Positions 1-10,219 are shown, counted from the first letter of the stretch. The stretch is DNA of 64,000 nucleotides from Trichomonas vaginalis G3 (GCF_026262505.1 NC_067207.1:7656082-7720081); one strand, 5' to 3'. Translations and numbers: made by a program. Notes: generated from the sequence alone by a model not told the origin.

Positions 1-682
1 AAATGTTAGAGCACCAGGTTTTACAAAGGACTTTATAAATGCTTTAATAGTTCCTGGTAAGTTATTGTTAGCATTAAGTAAGTTCCTTATGCTTCCATCA
101 TGTACGTCCATAGCACTATGTAAAAAATCTATACTTTTCTTGTAGTCAGCAATAGACTGACTGTGATTTTTTAAAGATTTGTTCAATACCTTTAAGCCAA
201 TCTTCATGCATGTCTGATACTGAGCCAAGAAATATCATTTGCTTCCTTTAGTGTATTTTGTGCTTCTCGTAAAGTATCCAATCCCGTACGTGCATTGTTT
301 GCTATACGTCTTACAGTATCTATTTGACTCCTTGTTTCTTGCATCCAACCAGATAAAGTTTTAATAGTATCCGAACCATTTGAAATGAAGTTCAAAGCAT
401 TTTTAACGTCATCTAAAGCTTCTTCACCAAGTACTGCCCATATCTTTCCGATTTGGTATTGAAGAACTCCATATGAAGCAGCTGTTAAACCAGTATTTAT
501 AAGGTCCCATATCCATGATTTAGCAGTTTTTCCATCCTTTCCATCCTTTCCATCCAAACCGTTTTTCGCCTTGAGGTCCTTGTATTCCTTGTATTCTTGT
601 ATTCCTTGTATTCCTGTGGTCCGGTGTCACCCTTCTCTCCTTTCAGTTCATCTTTATGTTCGTTATAATATTCTAATGTCAT
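1..682 (-). pseudogene. Collagen-like/coiled fibre protein, broken and running off the edge
   Basis: The start ATG (682) overlaps the stop of the preceding gene as ATGA. Just after the start lies a collagen-like segment (GEKGDTGPQ), and a second Gly-X-Y stretch (GKDGKDGKT) follows. The rest looks helical and polar, as in phage or viral fibres where a collagen or coiled stalk carries a tip. The tip would be beyond the left edge. The gene is broken about three times. The role as an attachment fibre is inferred from the stalk repeats only. Confidence 0.5.
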
Positions 683-1056
683 AAGGTGTACATCATTACT
701 GCTACCAGCAACGCGAGAATTTGTTTCTCATTCATGACTAAATTCTTTAGGCATTTAATGTTGTCGTCAAATCGAAAGCTCTTTAACAATTCAATGAGAA
801 CATTCAGTACTTTCACTAATGAGGCATCTACTGTAGAATTTATATATTGCACCGTTCCATCATTTATGATAGGAACTTTACTTATTGTAATGAATGGGTC
901 ATAAGTGTTAAAAGTATCGAAATCAATGACTTTTTTAGTTTTTCCATCGTCAATGACTAAATCATTGCCTTCAATGGTTAAAGTTGAGTTTTCGTTTACT
1001 AGTTCATGTGCTCTTCTTGCTTCATTTGTTTCATACGCATATGCAGCAATAGTCAT
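679..1056 (-). CDS. Unknown 125-aa protein upstream of the fibre gene
   Basis: Not recognised. It is a beta-rich, polar protein with a hydrophobic C-terminus (ILALLVAVMMY) that could be a short membrane anchor or a packed helix. The ATG at 1056 lies 17 bases from the ATG of the divergent minor-capsid-like gene at 1074. Its stop overlaps the start of the fibre gene, so the two are probably expressed as one block. The N-terminal part of the intact fibre protein at 49087-50409 has a loosely similar strand pattern, so this may be a fibre base or assembly protein; that is a guess. Confidence 0.5.
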   Translation of the reverse strand: MTIAAYAYETNEARRAHELVNENSTLTIEGNDLVIDDGKTKKVIDFDTFNTYDPFITISKVPIINDGTVQYINSTVDASLVKVLNVLIELLKSFRFDDNIKCLKNLVMNEKQILALLVAVMMYTL

Positions 1057-1073
1057 ATTTTAATGAGAATAAA

Positions 1074-1838
1074 ATGTTGTTCTATTTGCAAAGTACAGAC
1101 CCAAACGAATACGGGACAGTAAAGCTACAAACAAACTTAGGTCTTCAGAATGAGGCGCTTGCTTTCAGAGTTGTTGACTTCAATACTATCGCAACTTTTG
1201 TCATAACAGATGAAACAGATTTCATAGAGATTGAAATAGATGACAAAAGAAGTTTTATAACATTTCCTAACAGAGCAGAGTATAGAATAGATAAAATTGC
1301 TGGAGTCATAGATACTCTCATAAATGAAGAAACTATTGACAACATAGATGTCGAACTCTCTTCTGAGGGAACATTGAAGTTCAGTAGCAAGAAAGAGTTC
1401 AAGATAACACGAATGAGTCATAGAGTACAACTTCTTTTGGGAGCATACCATATGACATTTCCTTTGAAAAGTGTTGACAAAACGATTGAGATGAAATCTG
1501 TTCCATACGTATGTTATGGTAATTGTTTGTACATTGAGTCTAAAATAGCTAATGTCACAGGCATTTCAGGAGTTAATAGTAAAGGTTCAGTAGAATATAA
1601 ATCCTTCTGTTATGCAGTCAATTCAATGTTCATTCCAAACGTTCCTGTCATAGCAACTCATTTAGGTAAATGGGTTCGCATTAGTCCTCATAATTTGAAA
1701 GACATGCAATTCAGACTAGTTGACTTTCAGGGCGAGCCTGTAGAACTGAAGGCACCAGTGCGAATGACTGTTGAAGTTGACTTTTTAGAAAATATTAAAT
1801 GCAACAGCTTACAAGAGAACTCAGAGCTAAAAATATAA
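1074..1838 (+). CDS. Minor capsid (penton-like) protein candidate, divergent copy
   Basis: 254 aa, open. Its second half aligns by eye with the 265-aa protein at 10220-11017. Shared features are EF-I--MS at about residue 112, a G-Y---FP segment, S(V/I)P followed by -LYI-S, and a C-terminal L-D----PV-L--P block. Polintons encode a small single jelly-roll capsid protein of about this size, so a penton-type role is likely but inferred. It is transcribed away from the gene at 679-1056 with 17 bases between the two ATGs. The last 40 bases overlap the next gene. Confidence 0.6.
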   Translation: MLFYLQSTDPNEYGTVKLQTNLGLQNEALAFRVVDFNTIATFVITDETDFIEIEIDDKRSFITFPNRAEYRIDKIAGVIDTLINEETIDNIDVELSSEGTLKFSSKKEFKITRMSHRVQLLLGAYHMTFPLKSVDKTIEMKSVPYVCYGNCLYIESKIANVTGISGVNSKGSVEYKSFCYAVNSMFIPNVPVIATHLGKWVRISPHNLKDMQFRLVDFQGEPVELKAPVRMTVEVDFLENIKCNSLQENSELKI

Positions 1839-2038
1839 AGTATGAATGTTATGTATTAGGTCATGAACTTTGGTTGTTGCTGTTTGATGAAACAAATGAA
1901 TTAGTTATGTCAGTCAAGAGAACAGAAAAATATTGTGTTAGTGAAAACTGCACCAAGTCAATAAGATTAGGTTTGCATTATGAAGATGAGTTCGATACTG
2001 TTGAAGAAGTTTTGGATAGATATTACAAATTGCTTTAA
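1799..2038 (+). CDS. Small unknown protein, 79 aa
   Basis: Starts inside the last 40 bases of the preceding gene in another frame (AAATG context). Mixed alpha/beta composition with several Cys (positions about 18, 47, 52) and an acidic C-terminus. No family recognised. The tight overlap with the minor-capsid-like gene suggests co-expression. Confidence 0.45.
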   Translation: MQQLTRELRAKNIKYECYVLGHELWLLLFDETNELVMSVKRTEKYCVSENCTKSIRLGLHYEDEFDTVEEVLDRYYKLL

Positions 2039-2111
2039 TTTAACATATTTCAAGCAAAGTTTATATTCTGTTGAAAGTTTTGTATACTCGTTCGAATATT
2101 TATACTTAAAC

Positions 2112-2642
2112 TCAACTCCTGGTACCTGGTGTTTCAATGATGCGGATGTTACCTATTTTCATGAATGGTGGCGTTTGACCACAGCATTCGATTTCAGGGT
2201 CGAGATAGTCAATGACACATTGTTTCCCTGTTATTCGTGATATAACATTTTCAAGGTCCTCCTTTGTTAGAATTATTTGGTTCTTACTTATAAGATTTAT
2301 CAAAAGCTTCTTATCGTCTTTGAGTAAGATAGTTTGGTATAACTGAAGAAGGTAATGGTCTACGTTATCTGAAGGATTTGTTTGAACATTTATGTAAGGG
2401 TTGTCGTTGGCTTCTCTTGAAAGAATTTGGTCCAGTGGTGGATACTCTAACTTAACATCTGATGTAGCGTTTGCACTTGAAGCTGAGTTTAAATTCACGG
2501 ATTTCAGTTCTGGTTCTTTTTCTTTCAAACACTCTGAACTATAGTTCTTTATGACAATATTGTTTGTCGTTCGTGAGTCAACATTTGATGTTGGTTCAAT
2601 TGGAACATTAACGGCACCAGCTAAGATGGATTTGCTTCTCAT
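2112..2642 (-). CDS. CCG-motif Polinton protein, element A version
   Basis: 176 aa, open. The N-terminal half is Ser/Asn-rich and looks disordered. The C-terminal half has a helical segment followed by DPEIECCG and then I--I-I. The 193-aa protein at 19225-19806 has the same layout: disordered N-terminus, helices, EPDIGCCG, then I-KIYV. I read them as the same family in two Polinton lineages. The function is unknown. The ATG at 2642 is 25 bases from the divergent ATG at 2668, and its homologue at 19225 is also paired with a divergent gene. Confidence 0.6.
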   Translation of the reverse strand: MRSKSILAGAVNVPIEPTSNVDSRTTNNIVIKNYSSECLKEKEPELKSVNLNSASSANATSDVKLEYPPLDQILSREANDNPYINVQTNPSDNVDHYLLQLYQTILLKDDKKLLINLISKNQIILTKEDLENVISRITGKQCVIDYLDPEIECCGQTPPFMKIGNIRIIETPGTRS

Positions 2643-2667
2643 TTCATATAGAATAAAAACCTTTTAT

Positions 2668-3069
2668 ATGTATGAAATGAACAATATACTCGACAAGGGT
2701 TTGAATGTAAAGCTAACGAATGAAAATATTGTTGAATTCACCGAGACAGGTGTTGTGTATAAAGATGTAGAACTACTGAACAAAAGAGCAAAGGGAAGAA
2801 GCAGGAATATGAACAAAGGGTGGAAACCTATAAAAATTTATGTCAATGATGGCTCAGGAGGTTCAAACATAAAGTATGCAGAAAGTTATAGAGTTTATGC
2901 TCTCAAAGGTGAAAAGCCTTCATTTAAGAACAGCTATTCTAACGCATATCCTCAAAAGCTAACGGATGGGGAAGTGGATGATATGAATGACAGCAAAAAT
3001 ATTAACAGAAATGGCGACAGAGATGCATGGAATTTGTTTACCATCAGTCAATTGAAGGTTAAACTTTAA
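2668..3069 (+). CDS. Unknown 133-aa protein divergent from the CCG-motif gene
   Basis: The ATG at 2668 is chosen because it clears the divergent gene, whose start is at 2642; the frame is open further upstream but would overlap that gene. A central segment (PIKIYVND then SYRVYALKGEKPSF) resembles the 139-aa protein at 18787-19206 (IDRIILYTNN then CYRIAIFAEPKYF), which holds the same divergent position. Function unknown. The end overlaps the ATPase gene by 4 bases, tail to tail. Confidence 0.5.
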   Translation: MYEMNNILDKGLNVKLTNENIVEFTETGVVYKDVELLNKRAKGRSRNMNKGWKPIKIYVNDGSGGSNIKYAESYRVYALKGEKPSFKNSYSNAYPQKLTDGEVDDMNDSKNINRNGDRDAWNLFTISQLKVKL

Positions 3070-3952
3070 AACAATGTTGGTCGTTCCCATGGAATATTTT
3101 TGACTTTAATGGTATTAGTCATGATATGAATCTCAAGGTATGAACGAGGAGAGATGAGAGACTTATATGCTTCCCAAATTTCTTCAAAAGGTAATGTTAT
3201 ACCTGACTGTTTCCAAATGAGTTCAATATCATAACGTGAGAAACCTTGAAAGATAACGAAGTCAGTTATGAGACGTTTTATGTTTAAAGCAAGGAAACGC
3301 CATGTTTGCATAAGTATTGCTACAGTTAAATGGTAATGTCTGACTTTAGTTATGATGTTAGCTAATGGTGAGTCAGGCTTTGACACTAAACCTTTTCCGG
3401 CGAAGTCGTCACAAACGAGCAGAGTATTTGAAGGATACTTTTTGAAGGGGTATTTTGAAAGTTTTGACAGAATGTAGTTTGTCAGTCGTTTCATATCGTA
3501 AACTCCTGAGTACTGACGTAAGTGGTGTTTGTCAATAATTCTTTCCATCTCTTCTGAAGTCTTTTGCATTCCTGACTGTATAAATTCAACGATGGCATAA
3601 TATTTTCTCTTACGTCGAATGTAACGTTGAAGAAATTCAATGAGTTCACTGTCTGGAACTTTAACGACAGATGCTTGAACTTTACTCATGAATGTTTTCG
3701 CTGTTGAGTCCATAGAGTCTGAAGTTGCTGATATAATGATTTGGTCATAGTAAGAGTCGTTTCCTAAACGCTCTGTTATGAGTATATGACGAATGAGGTT
3801 GAATGTCTTTCCTGACCCATCTTTCCACAATAGAAATAAACACCATTTGAACAGAATTCATAATCTTTGCTGAAAGGAAGAATAAGAGAAGAGTTAAGTT
3901 TGTCTGTAGTTTCATTCATGTCTTCATCTACGTCATGTATTAAATGCTTCAT
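3066..3952 (-). pseudogene. A32/FtsK-like genome packaging ATPase, broken
   Basis: Carries a P-loop (GSGKT), a Walker B stretch (LLVCDDF) and the downstream segment KVRHYHLTVAILMQTWR, typical of the packaging ATPase that Polintons share with large DNA viruses and adenovirus-like elements. It pumps genome DNA into the capsid. The same layout is seen in the intact copy at 59276-60151. The start at 3952 lies 16 bases from the divergent ATG at 3969. Broken about once. Confidence 0.8.
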
Positions 3953-3968
3953 TTTATCTCCATTAAAA

Positions 3969-4849
3969 ATGCAAGTCAGAAATATTCAGAACATAGCACC
4001 GAGTCTAACTGACAAGAGTATAAAGATATACTATGAACATGTTATGATGAAACCAACCAAAATTCAAGAAAGTCAGTATACTTATGAATATCCAAGACAC
4101 TGGGTAGAGTATGTAGGAGGTGAGAAAGCTATTGAAATAAGACAAGTTAGAAGTATTCCAGCAGGAAGAACAATATTATTGAAGAACTTTAATGTTTTGA
4201 GATATAATGATGAAACAAAGAAGCAAGATAGTTTTCCTGTTGCTGTGTATGTGAACTTAGATACAGGAGATGACATGAAAGTTTTTAACACAAAGCTTCA
4301 AACGGTAGTGAGAGAACAACTGACTGCGGAAGGACATCCATTACCTTCAGAAGTTACCATAGCATATAATTTTGAAACAAATGCAATAGATTTTAAAGTC
4401 GTCTCTGCAAAGAAGTCAGGTTTTACATTTAATGAAGCAGATGTATATTCAATGAAAACTTCAAAGCTATTGCATGGTTAGATAATGACGATTGCTTTAA
4501 GAAAATATTTAAATACAGTGACTCAACGATGTCAATAGATGACCTTCGTGGAATGTTACCATCGACGTTTACAGTTGAAGGTTCAGCAGGATTGCTTACA
4601 AGATTGTCAATTGGTGGCGTTTGGTCTCGTGAGAACATTGTTATAAAATCCAGTATAAGTGAATTTGCCGAAGAATCTATATTATGTCTTTCAAACTATA
4701 TGTATTCGCCGCCGAAGCATTATAGTATAACAAACTTTGTCAGTAAGTTTAACATAAGACTTGTCGAACCTTCTTCAATGAAAGATGTTGTGCTACCTAA
4801 AGATGGAAAGGATGGACTCATTATTGAGATGATTTTAATAGCATATTAA
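3969..4849 (+). pseudogene. YP-RW family Polinton protein, element A version, broken
   Basis: Member of a family also present at 48223-49068 and, intact, at 53319-54176. Landmarks are a Y-YPRHW motif near the N-terminus followed by K-I--R-V, and near the C-terminus an L-LS--MY-PP segment and an IEMILI end that parallels LELSFI of the intact copy. A structural or virion role is plausible because three elements keep it, but no known family is recognised. About one break. The next gene follows directly (TAAATG). Confidence 0.5.
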
Positions 4850-5074
4850 ATGAGCTTGTTCTTGAAGGTCATTCATGATGAAATAACTGTTGTAGAAGAT
4901 GTTAGCAATTGTTCAGACATTTTGAAGCGTATAGATGATATAAGAAAGAAGTTAGATAGACCGCAAAGCGGTGAGGGCGAAGCCCGTGAGAATGTTTATG
5001 TTTCATTGACTTTCTCCAGTAACGAGAACTTTTATGAGATAATATTGAAGAGAGATGATTTTAATATGGTGTAA
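4850..5074 (+). CDS. Small unknown protein, 74 aa
   Basis: Starts immediately after the previous stop (TAAATG) and ends immediately before the next start in the same way. Its middle contains PQSGEGEA, encoded by a short GC-rich palindrome (CCGCAAAGCGG) with base composition unlike its surroundings. Similar PQxGE stretches occur in two unrelated proteins in this window. Otherwise unrecognised. Confidence 0.5.
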   Translation: MSLFLKVIHDEITVVEDVSNCSDILKRIDDIRKKLDRPQSGEGEARENVYVSLTFSSNENFYEIILKRDDFNMV

Positions 5075-5554
5075 ATGGTAGCTTGGGCAGCTTTAGGCGC
5101 AATGGGAACAAAAGCATTAGCATTTGGAGCAAAAGCACTTGGAGCTTATGACGCAGTAAATAAAATGAGTGGAGGAAGAGTTTCGAAGACATTAGATGCA
5201 AATAAAGGAAAGATTGGAGGCTGGGTTGCAAAGAAGTTAAGATTAAATAAAATAGGGCTCATAAATAAAGCATCCAATTTGGTTGCGACTGAGTCAGAAA
5301 ATGCTTTAGGAAAGGATGATGAGTTTGCAAAACATGCAAAAGACTTTAATGACCAGATGAAAGGTGAAACAATGCATTTAAATAGAGTCGATGGAACTAA
5401 AGAAAATGTTTCTTCTCCACCAGTAGTTCTTCCGTATGGTCCCTATGGAATGTATGGAAACCCTTACGAAAGACCATTTGACCCATTGACTGGTGGAAGT
5501 AACTGGTATCATTACGGCGAAGAAGAAAGACAGTCAAGTTGGAGACAGACGTGA
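5075..5554 (+). CDS. Gly/Ala-rich amphipathic protein, virion-type
   Basis: 159 aa. The first 55 residues are Gly/Ala/Lys-rich and amphipathic (ALGAMGTKALAFGAKALGAY), suggesting a membrane-active or capsid-lining segment. A Pro/Tyr/Gly-rich region (PYGPYGMYGNPYERPF) follows near residues 115-135. It resembles in style, not in clear sequence, the pVI-like peptide at 47976-48218. The start abuts the previous stop. A short strongly basic stretch follows the stop codon. A minor virion protein is my best guess. Confidence 0.5.
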   Translation: MVAWAALGAMGTKALAFGAKALGAYDAVNKMSGGRVSKTLDANKGKIGGWVAKKLRLNKIGLINKASNLVATESENALGKDDEFAKHAKDFNDQMKGETMHLNRVDGTKENVSSPPVVLPYGPYGMYGNPYERPFDPLTGGSNWYHYGEEERQSSWRQT

Positions 5555-5599
5555 AGAAAGCAACTAAAAAGAAACCAAGGAAGAGAGTTATAAAGCAAT

Positions 5600-5665
5600 G
5601 AATTCAACAGGGTGAAAAAACAGGTGAAAAAAGAGGTGAGATCTCACCACTTCACCTAAATTTAA
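5600..5665. repeat. GATC-centred palindrome module (single copy)
   Basis: Contains the perfect 14-base palindrome GGTGAGATCTCACC at 5635-5648, preceded by AGGTGAAAA-type half sites and followed by CACTTCACCT. This is the same module that forms large arrays at 54.2-55.0 and 56.0-56.5 kb in element C. Here it sits between virion-type genes and the gene at 5752. A protein-binding or replication site is likely from its symmetry; that is inference. Confidence 0.7.
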
Positions 5666-5751
5666 ATGGATGTTTTCATACGTGTGAGGGTGGTGATATC
5701 ATTAATTTTTTATTTTATTTTTAAGTTTATTTTTTATTTTATTTGGATGTA

Positions 5752-6078
5752 ATGACGAAAACTATTGAGATAACAAACTACAACGGTCATGAGTTCAAGA
5801 ATTTGTTCTTCGTTCCTCGTGAAAATACATTCTATCAGATACGAGGGAGAAAGGGTAAAGTTAGTTTGAGCGTTTATGAAGGAATGAAGAATGGAAAGTT
5901 TATACAAGCATACGATACAAACGGTAAACGTGTTTCATTAGCTTTGTCAAAACTTACAGGTATAAACTATGACAGTGATTTTGACTCTGACGATTGGAGC
6001 GACAGCAGCGATACTGAAGAATATGAACTATTATGTGAAGCACAGCAATGGGAAGAGTTGCAATACTTTTGTAAGTGA
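5752..6078 (+). CDS. Stand-alone copy of the HNH nuclease C-terminal domain
   Basis: Start taken at the ATG at 5752 (MTKTIEITNYNG). The whole protein of about 108 aa parallels the last 75-80 residues of the HNH protein at 52709-53293: IEIT-Y--H-F, then E--FY, a G--------V segment, DT-GK-V, L-K and GI. It lacks the HNH motif. An acidic tail (DSDFDSDDWSDSSDTEEYE) is added. It may be a DNA-binding or regulatory relic of a nuclease, or the ancestral domain that the nuclease acquired. Confidence 0.55.
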   Translation: MTKTIEITNYNGHEFKNLFFVPRENTFYQIRGRKGKVSLSVYEGMKNGKFIQAYDTNGKRVSLALSKLTGINYDSDFDSDDWSDSSDTEEYELLCEAQQWEELQYFCK

Positions 6079-6194
6079 GAACGTTTATTTTTTACAGTAG
6101 TGAGGTGAAGTGGTTGGCGGCTTTATAAATATTTAAGGTTAAGTTGGTGTTTGTGTTGTAAAATATACGTTACTGGTTTTGTAAAGTGTCAAAA

Positions 6195-6243
6195 CAGCTA
6201 AGTTGTGTACGGAGGCGCGCAGTGCCTCAGTACACGACTTAGG
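6195..6243. repeat. Hairpin at the junction of element A and the tandem array
   Basis: Inverted repeat with 17-base arms (AAGTTGTGTACGGAGGC against a partner that matches at 15 of 17 positions) around a 7-base loop, GC-rich in an AT-rich setting. It lies about 10 bases before the point (6254) where array sequence begins inside a gene. It may mark a recombination site or an element tip. Confidence 0.5.
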
Positions 6244-6253
6244 TATACTAACT

Positions 6254-7690
6254 AACGAACAAGTCCCTCCTTTGGAAACTAACTTCACAGAACTAGATGA
6301 AGATTTGGAACAGCCGAAAAATCTTGACCCTCAACAAGAGTATGCGGAGAATATGGAATATTTCCAAGAGTCTAAAAAAAATTCGGCTGACATAGTAGAA
6401 GAATATCGAAAAATGTTTGCCGACATACAAAAGACTCCAACACCAGATGAAAATATTCAGCATAGAATGGAAGTACTGAAAGAAAATGTACGCAAATACA
6501 ATAATCCTTTTTACTTACGACCATATAACGTTCAATCTTTGGCTGAACTCGGTGAAAATAAAAGGTTAAATTTCAACAAAACATATAGAAATGAAACATT
6601 GTTTAAAGTTCATTCAGAACCTAACCAATATGGAAACAAACCTACTTTTGTTTCTGCAGACTATGGAACTACAATGAGATGGGGTCATAAAGCTAATCCG
6701 GATAGGTGGTTCATAAACTTACAACCTCAATTCCAAGAAGTTGTAGACGCAATGGAAGTGAATGGTGAACCAGATATAACGGGTATTTTCAGCGCGGCTT
6801 TAATGCCATTGAAAGATATGAAAGATGCAGATATTTGGACCAGTATGAAATGAACATGGCTGATGGAAATATAACACCTGACGTTCTAGAACATTTATCT
6901 CAAAGAACTACACAGAACCATAGAGATGGTATATTTGGTGAAGAGTTTAGAAAGAGAGTTAGGGAGAGAGAAGGAAGAGAACCTATTGTACATGACTTTG
7001 CAAAACGAAAGTTTGCAAAATGTCATAAAAACTTACTTTGCAGACAATGAAATGAGAAGGGGTGAATATTTAAGAAAACTCAAATGGACAGTACCAAATG
7101 AAATGTTAGTATTGAAAAACATGTTCCATGACAAAATAAAACCAACTACAGAAATAAATGACGCAAGACTGAAACGTTGGTAAAAGCTTTCCCATTCACA
7201 AAAGATATTATTGGTTACATGGAAAGAAAACCAGAATGGCTACAAAACATATATTTGGAAACGAGCTTATTCCATATGGACAAGCTATATTTGAAGAGCT
7301 TGAACCGGAAACTCAGGAAAGAGTCATGCAAACAATAAGCGAAGACTCAAATACAAACTATGACAAAATCTTTCTAGGATATAGGTTACCTGAGATGGGC
7401 GACCAGAGCCCAAAGGCAAAAAGGACATGGAAATTTACAACATACTAGGTGAACATGAGGCAAAGATGCTACAACTTGAAGCAGAGGGCAAGTTACCAAA
7501 AGCGACACCAAAGAAGAAGAGAAGAGTAGAACAAAGTGAAAGTAGTGAAGAAGTAACTTCATCTAGTGAAAGTAGTGGCAATGAAGGAAAAGAAGAGTTA
7601 AAGATTCAGTTAAAAAGTCAGCCAGGAAGAAAGTAAAGCTTGGTCCGGGTGGGTTCTTTATCAATCCAACTATTCTATATTTTTACCCAT
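6254..7690 (+). pseudogene. Coiled-coil/NLS Polinton protein, 3' part only, broken
   Basis: Corresponds to the second half of the gene at 13855-17250: an acidic and helical region followed by the tail with PKKKRRVE and the Ser/Glu-rich stretch. The 5' half is absent because the array begins here. About four breaks. Confidence 0.8.
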
Positions 7691-7695
7691 ATGAA

Positions 7696-9302
7696 ATGTA
7701 CGCCGCTCAGAATATAACGCCAACAGTTTTGGATACCATGAACGGAAATGTTTCCGAATGGTATAACGAATGCGACAATGCCATTAGAAGGTCAGAAATA
7801 GTTCCTGGAACTTATGAATATACAACTGCTGTTTCTTATGGAAACGTAGGTGAGTTTGGAGAAGGTTCTTCAACAACAGTAGATATTGCTTGCGACAGGT
7901 TTCATATTATTTCTATTGACAACTCATTCTTATACGTGGAACAAGACATTGAAATAAAACCTTCTGCCAAGTTGTCTGACAAGAAAGGTTGCAATGGAAT
8001 TTTCTATGTCGGATACCAATATGCTCCAGAAGTTTTCATGGGATATAAGATATATTCTAACTCTGACTTAGTTCAAACAGTAACATGGGCAAACTATGAA
8101 TGGTTCGCTTTGAGAAACTCAGTACAACCACAAGCTAGAGAACAAACAGACCAGTATGCAACTATTGAGAAAATAAGAAGACTTGACCCTAACTTTCCAG
8201 GAGTTTATGTTAACCTTTCTGGACAAACTGCAGCAGCAGTAACCAAAGTAAAACTGAAACTTAGAGTTCCTTTGTCATCTTTCCTCATCTTCAGGTTTTT
8301 AAGATACTTACCAAACTGGGCAGGAAAAATTTCTATTGAACTTACTCCAAGCAAAAATAACTTAGTCATTGCACCAACACAAGACCCATTCACTATTACA
8401 GACGTAAAGGGAACAAATCAAACGTCATTCGCCGAATTTTGCAAAGACAAAGTTGACTTAGACTTTGGTTTCTCAAACTTCAACAATGAAGTAAACTATT
8501 ATTTCAATGCTGCTGGACTGCTTGGGACCCAGTTAAGTTCACATGCGAAAAATTTGAATGCAAGAGAATAGAAAGCAGACTTGCAGTCTATATGTTGGAC
8601 CCAGATATTTCAATGCTTTAGCTGCCAAATATATTGCAGTTCCACTTATGTTCCCTATACACCAAATATCTGTCAAAGACTTTGCAGGTGAAGTTGGAAA
8701 CCAAAATCCAGGAGCCACAGGTGCAAGAACAGATATTGCTTTAACAACTGCAATGAAACATGCAGATACTATGTTTGTACTGTTCAGACGAACTATAAAT
8801 GACTATTCTTGTTTCTACAACCCTGGTATTAAATATCATATAAACATAGATGGCAAATATTATCCAGAGAAGAATATTCTACAGTTGAGGATATGAGGTC
8901 ATACAACTTGACATTAGATGCTATGAACTTTAACAACAACTTCACAACAACTATTAACCCTGAAATGCAAAGTTCTATTATGCCATATGTGAAAGTATGG
9001 ACTCATAAAGGAGGTCAAAAAACTCAATATACAAATGGAGACCGTTCAAACTTTTGGCTTGGCATTCATTTGCTGACTCAGAAGACTTTATGGGTGGTAT
9101 TTCAACTGTTGGTACAGTTCAAATACAATATACTGGTGACAGAGACGGTCCAGATGAATTGAGAGCAAAGAAGTTACAAAACCAATAGCACTTTTCACGG
9201 AAGATGCTCTTTTGAAGATTCGTTCGATGAAACCTGCTGGGGCTCCTCAGATTGGCATAACGACAGCTTCCATCGAGCAGATTTTGGCAGCAGGTCAGTA
9301 AG
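7696..9302 (+). pseudogene. Major capsid protein candidate, unit 0 copy, broken
   Basis: Same gene as 17283-18893 with near-identical DNA. See that entry for the case for a double jelly-roll capsid protein. The first 280 codons or so stay open. About four breaks overall. Confidence 0.7.
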
Positions 9303-9619
9303 TTGTTCTTGAACTGACTTCTCTCCGTCAAATATTGACAGTACGCCAGTTTTGACATAATATTGTATTATAAACTTTTCTTTAGTAATATCGGTCAGTT
9401 TTGAAGTTATATTTTTGTCTGCTTCAAGAACTTTCACGCATTTCAGTTATACCAACTTTCTTTGCTTTATGAAAATATTTTGGTTTCAGCAAATATTGCT
9501 ATTCTTCTATAACATTTTCCATTGTTTGTGTAAAGAATTATTCTGTCAATGTATTTGTATTGTTTGTGAGTATAAACTTTGTTCTGCTTCAATTCAATAA
9601 GATATCCGAATACGTCCAT
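9195..9619 (-). pseudogene. Small antisense-side Polinton gene, unit 0 copy, broken
   Basis: Counterpart of the 139-aa gene at 18787-19206, overlapping the 3' end of the capsid gene on the other strand. About two breaks. Confidence 0.55.
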
Positions 9620-9637
9620 CTTTTTATTCTAAGTAAA

Positions 9638-10215
9638 ATGTCATTTCCGAAAAATAGAAGCGTAAGTGTTTCAAAAGGTTTAATGGCGGTGGCAGATGTG
9701 AAGTTAAATTCACCAACTCAAACAAACAGTCAAAGTGTTGTTGTCAATGTCAAAGACAGAGATGTTGAAGTGGGGACACCATACGAGACGAAGATGGTAT
9801 AACAATTGTTCCTGTAAAAAGAACAACCAACATATCCTGAAGTTAGCAGAGACTTAAGTTCTGTTGCAGATATTCGAAACGACTACCAACAACTGAAAGA
9901 CAAACTTCAAACTCAGGAGAAGATTTGTCAAGCTTTAAGTATAATGTTAAACTTGGTCGAACACAACCCTGTAAAAGTGAACTCATATGTCATTGCACCT
10001 CATGAAGTTTTGAAAGAACTATTGAAACTTTTGACAGAGGCAGACGATATAAACATCAAAGAAATAGAACCGACATTGGTTGCTGTGGTGTTTCATATAA
10101 TGTCATTGACAAGATATACGTATGAAAGGAGGGAAACGTTGAACTTAAATATAGTTTCCCAGACGTTATAAAAATATTTGACGACCACAACATTTCATTA
10201 AAATTTATTTGCTAA
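9638..10215 (+). pseudogene. CCG-motif Polinton protein, unit 0 copy, broken
   Basis: Counterpart of 19225-19806. The start region and the helical middle are recognisable. About three breaks. It sits 4 bases before the minor capsid gene. Confidence 0.65.
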
Positions 10216-10219
10216 GTAA

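Larger units (their letters stand above)
1..6253. mobile_element. Polinton/Maverick element A, partial
   Basis: Tightly packed small genes on both strands, with starts and stops touching or overlapping. They include a minor-capsid-like protein, a packaging ATPase, a fibre-like protein and short Gly/Ala-rich virion-type proteins. Protein similarity to the copies further right is clear but low, so this is a separate, older-diverged Polinton lineage. The left end lies outside the window. The right side stops abruptly at 6254, where the tandem array begins inside a gene. The major capsid, integrase and polymerase genes are not in view. Several of its genes are broken (about five breaks in all) and others are open. 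Confidence 0.75.

Noticed and set aside
1137-1451. Minus-strand frames over the minor-capsid-like gene
   Set aside because: Shadows of the plus-strand gene; composition is atypical and they are not conserved in the other copies.
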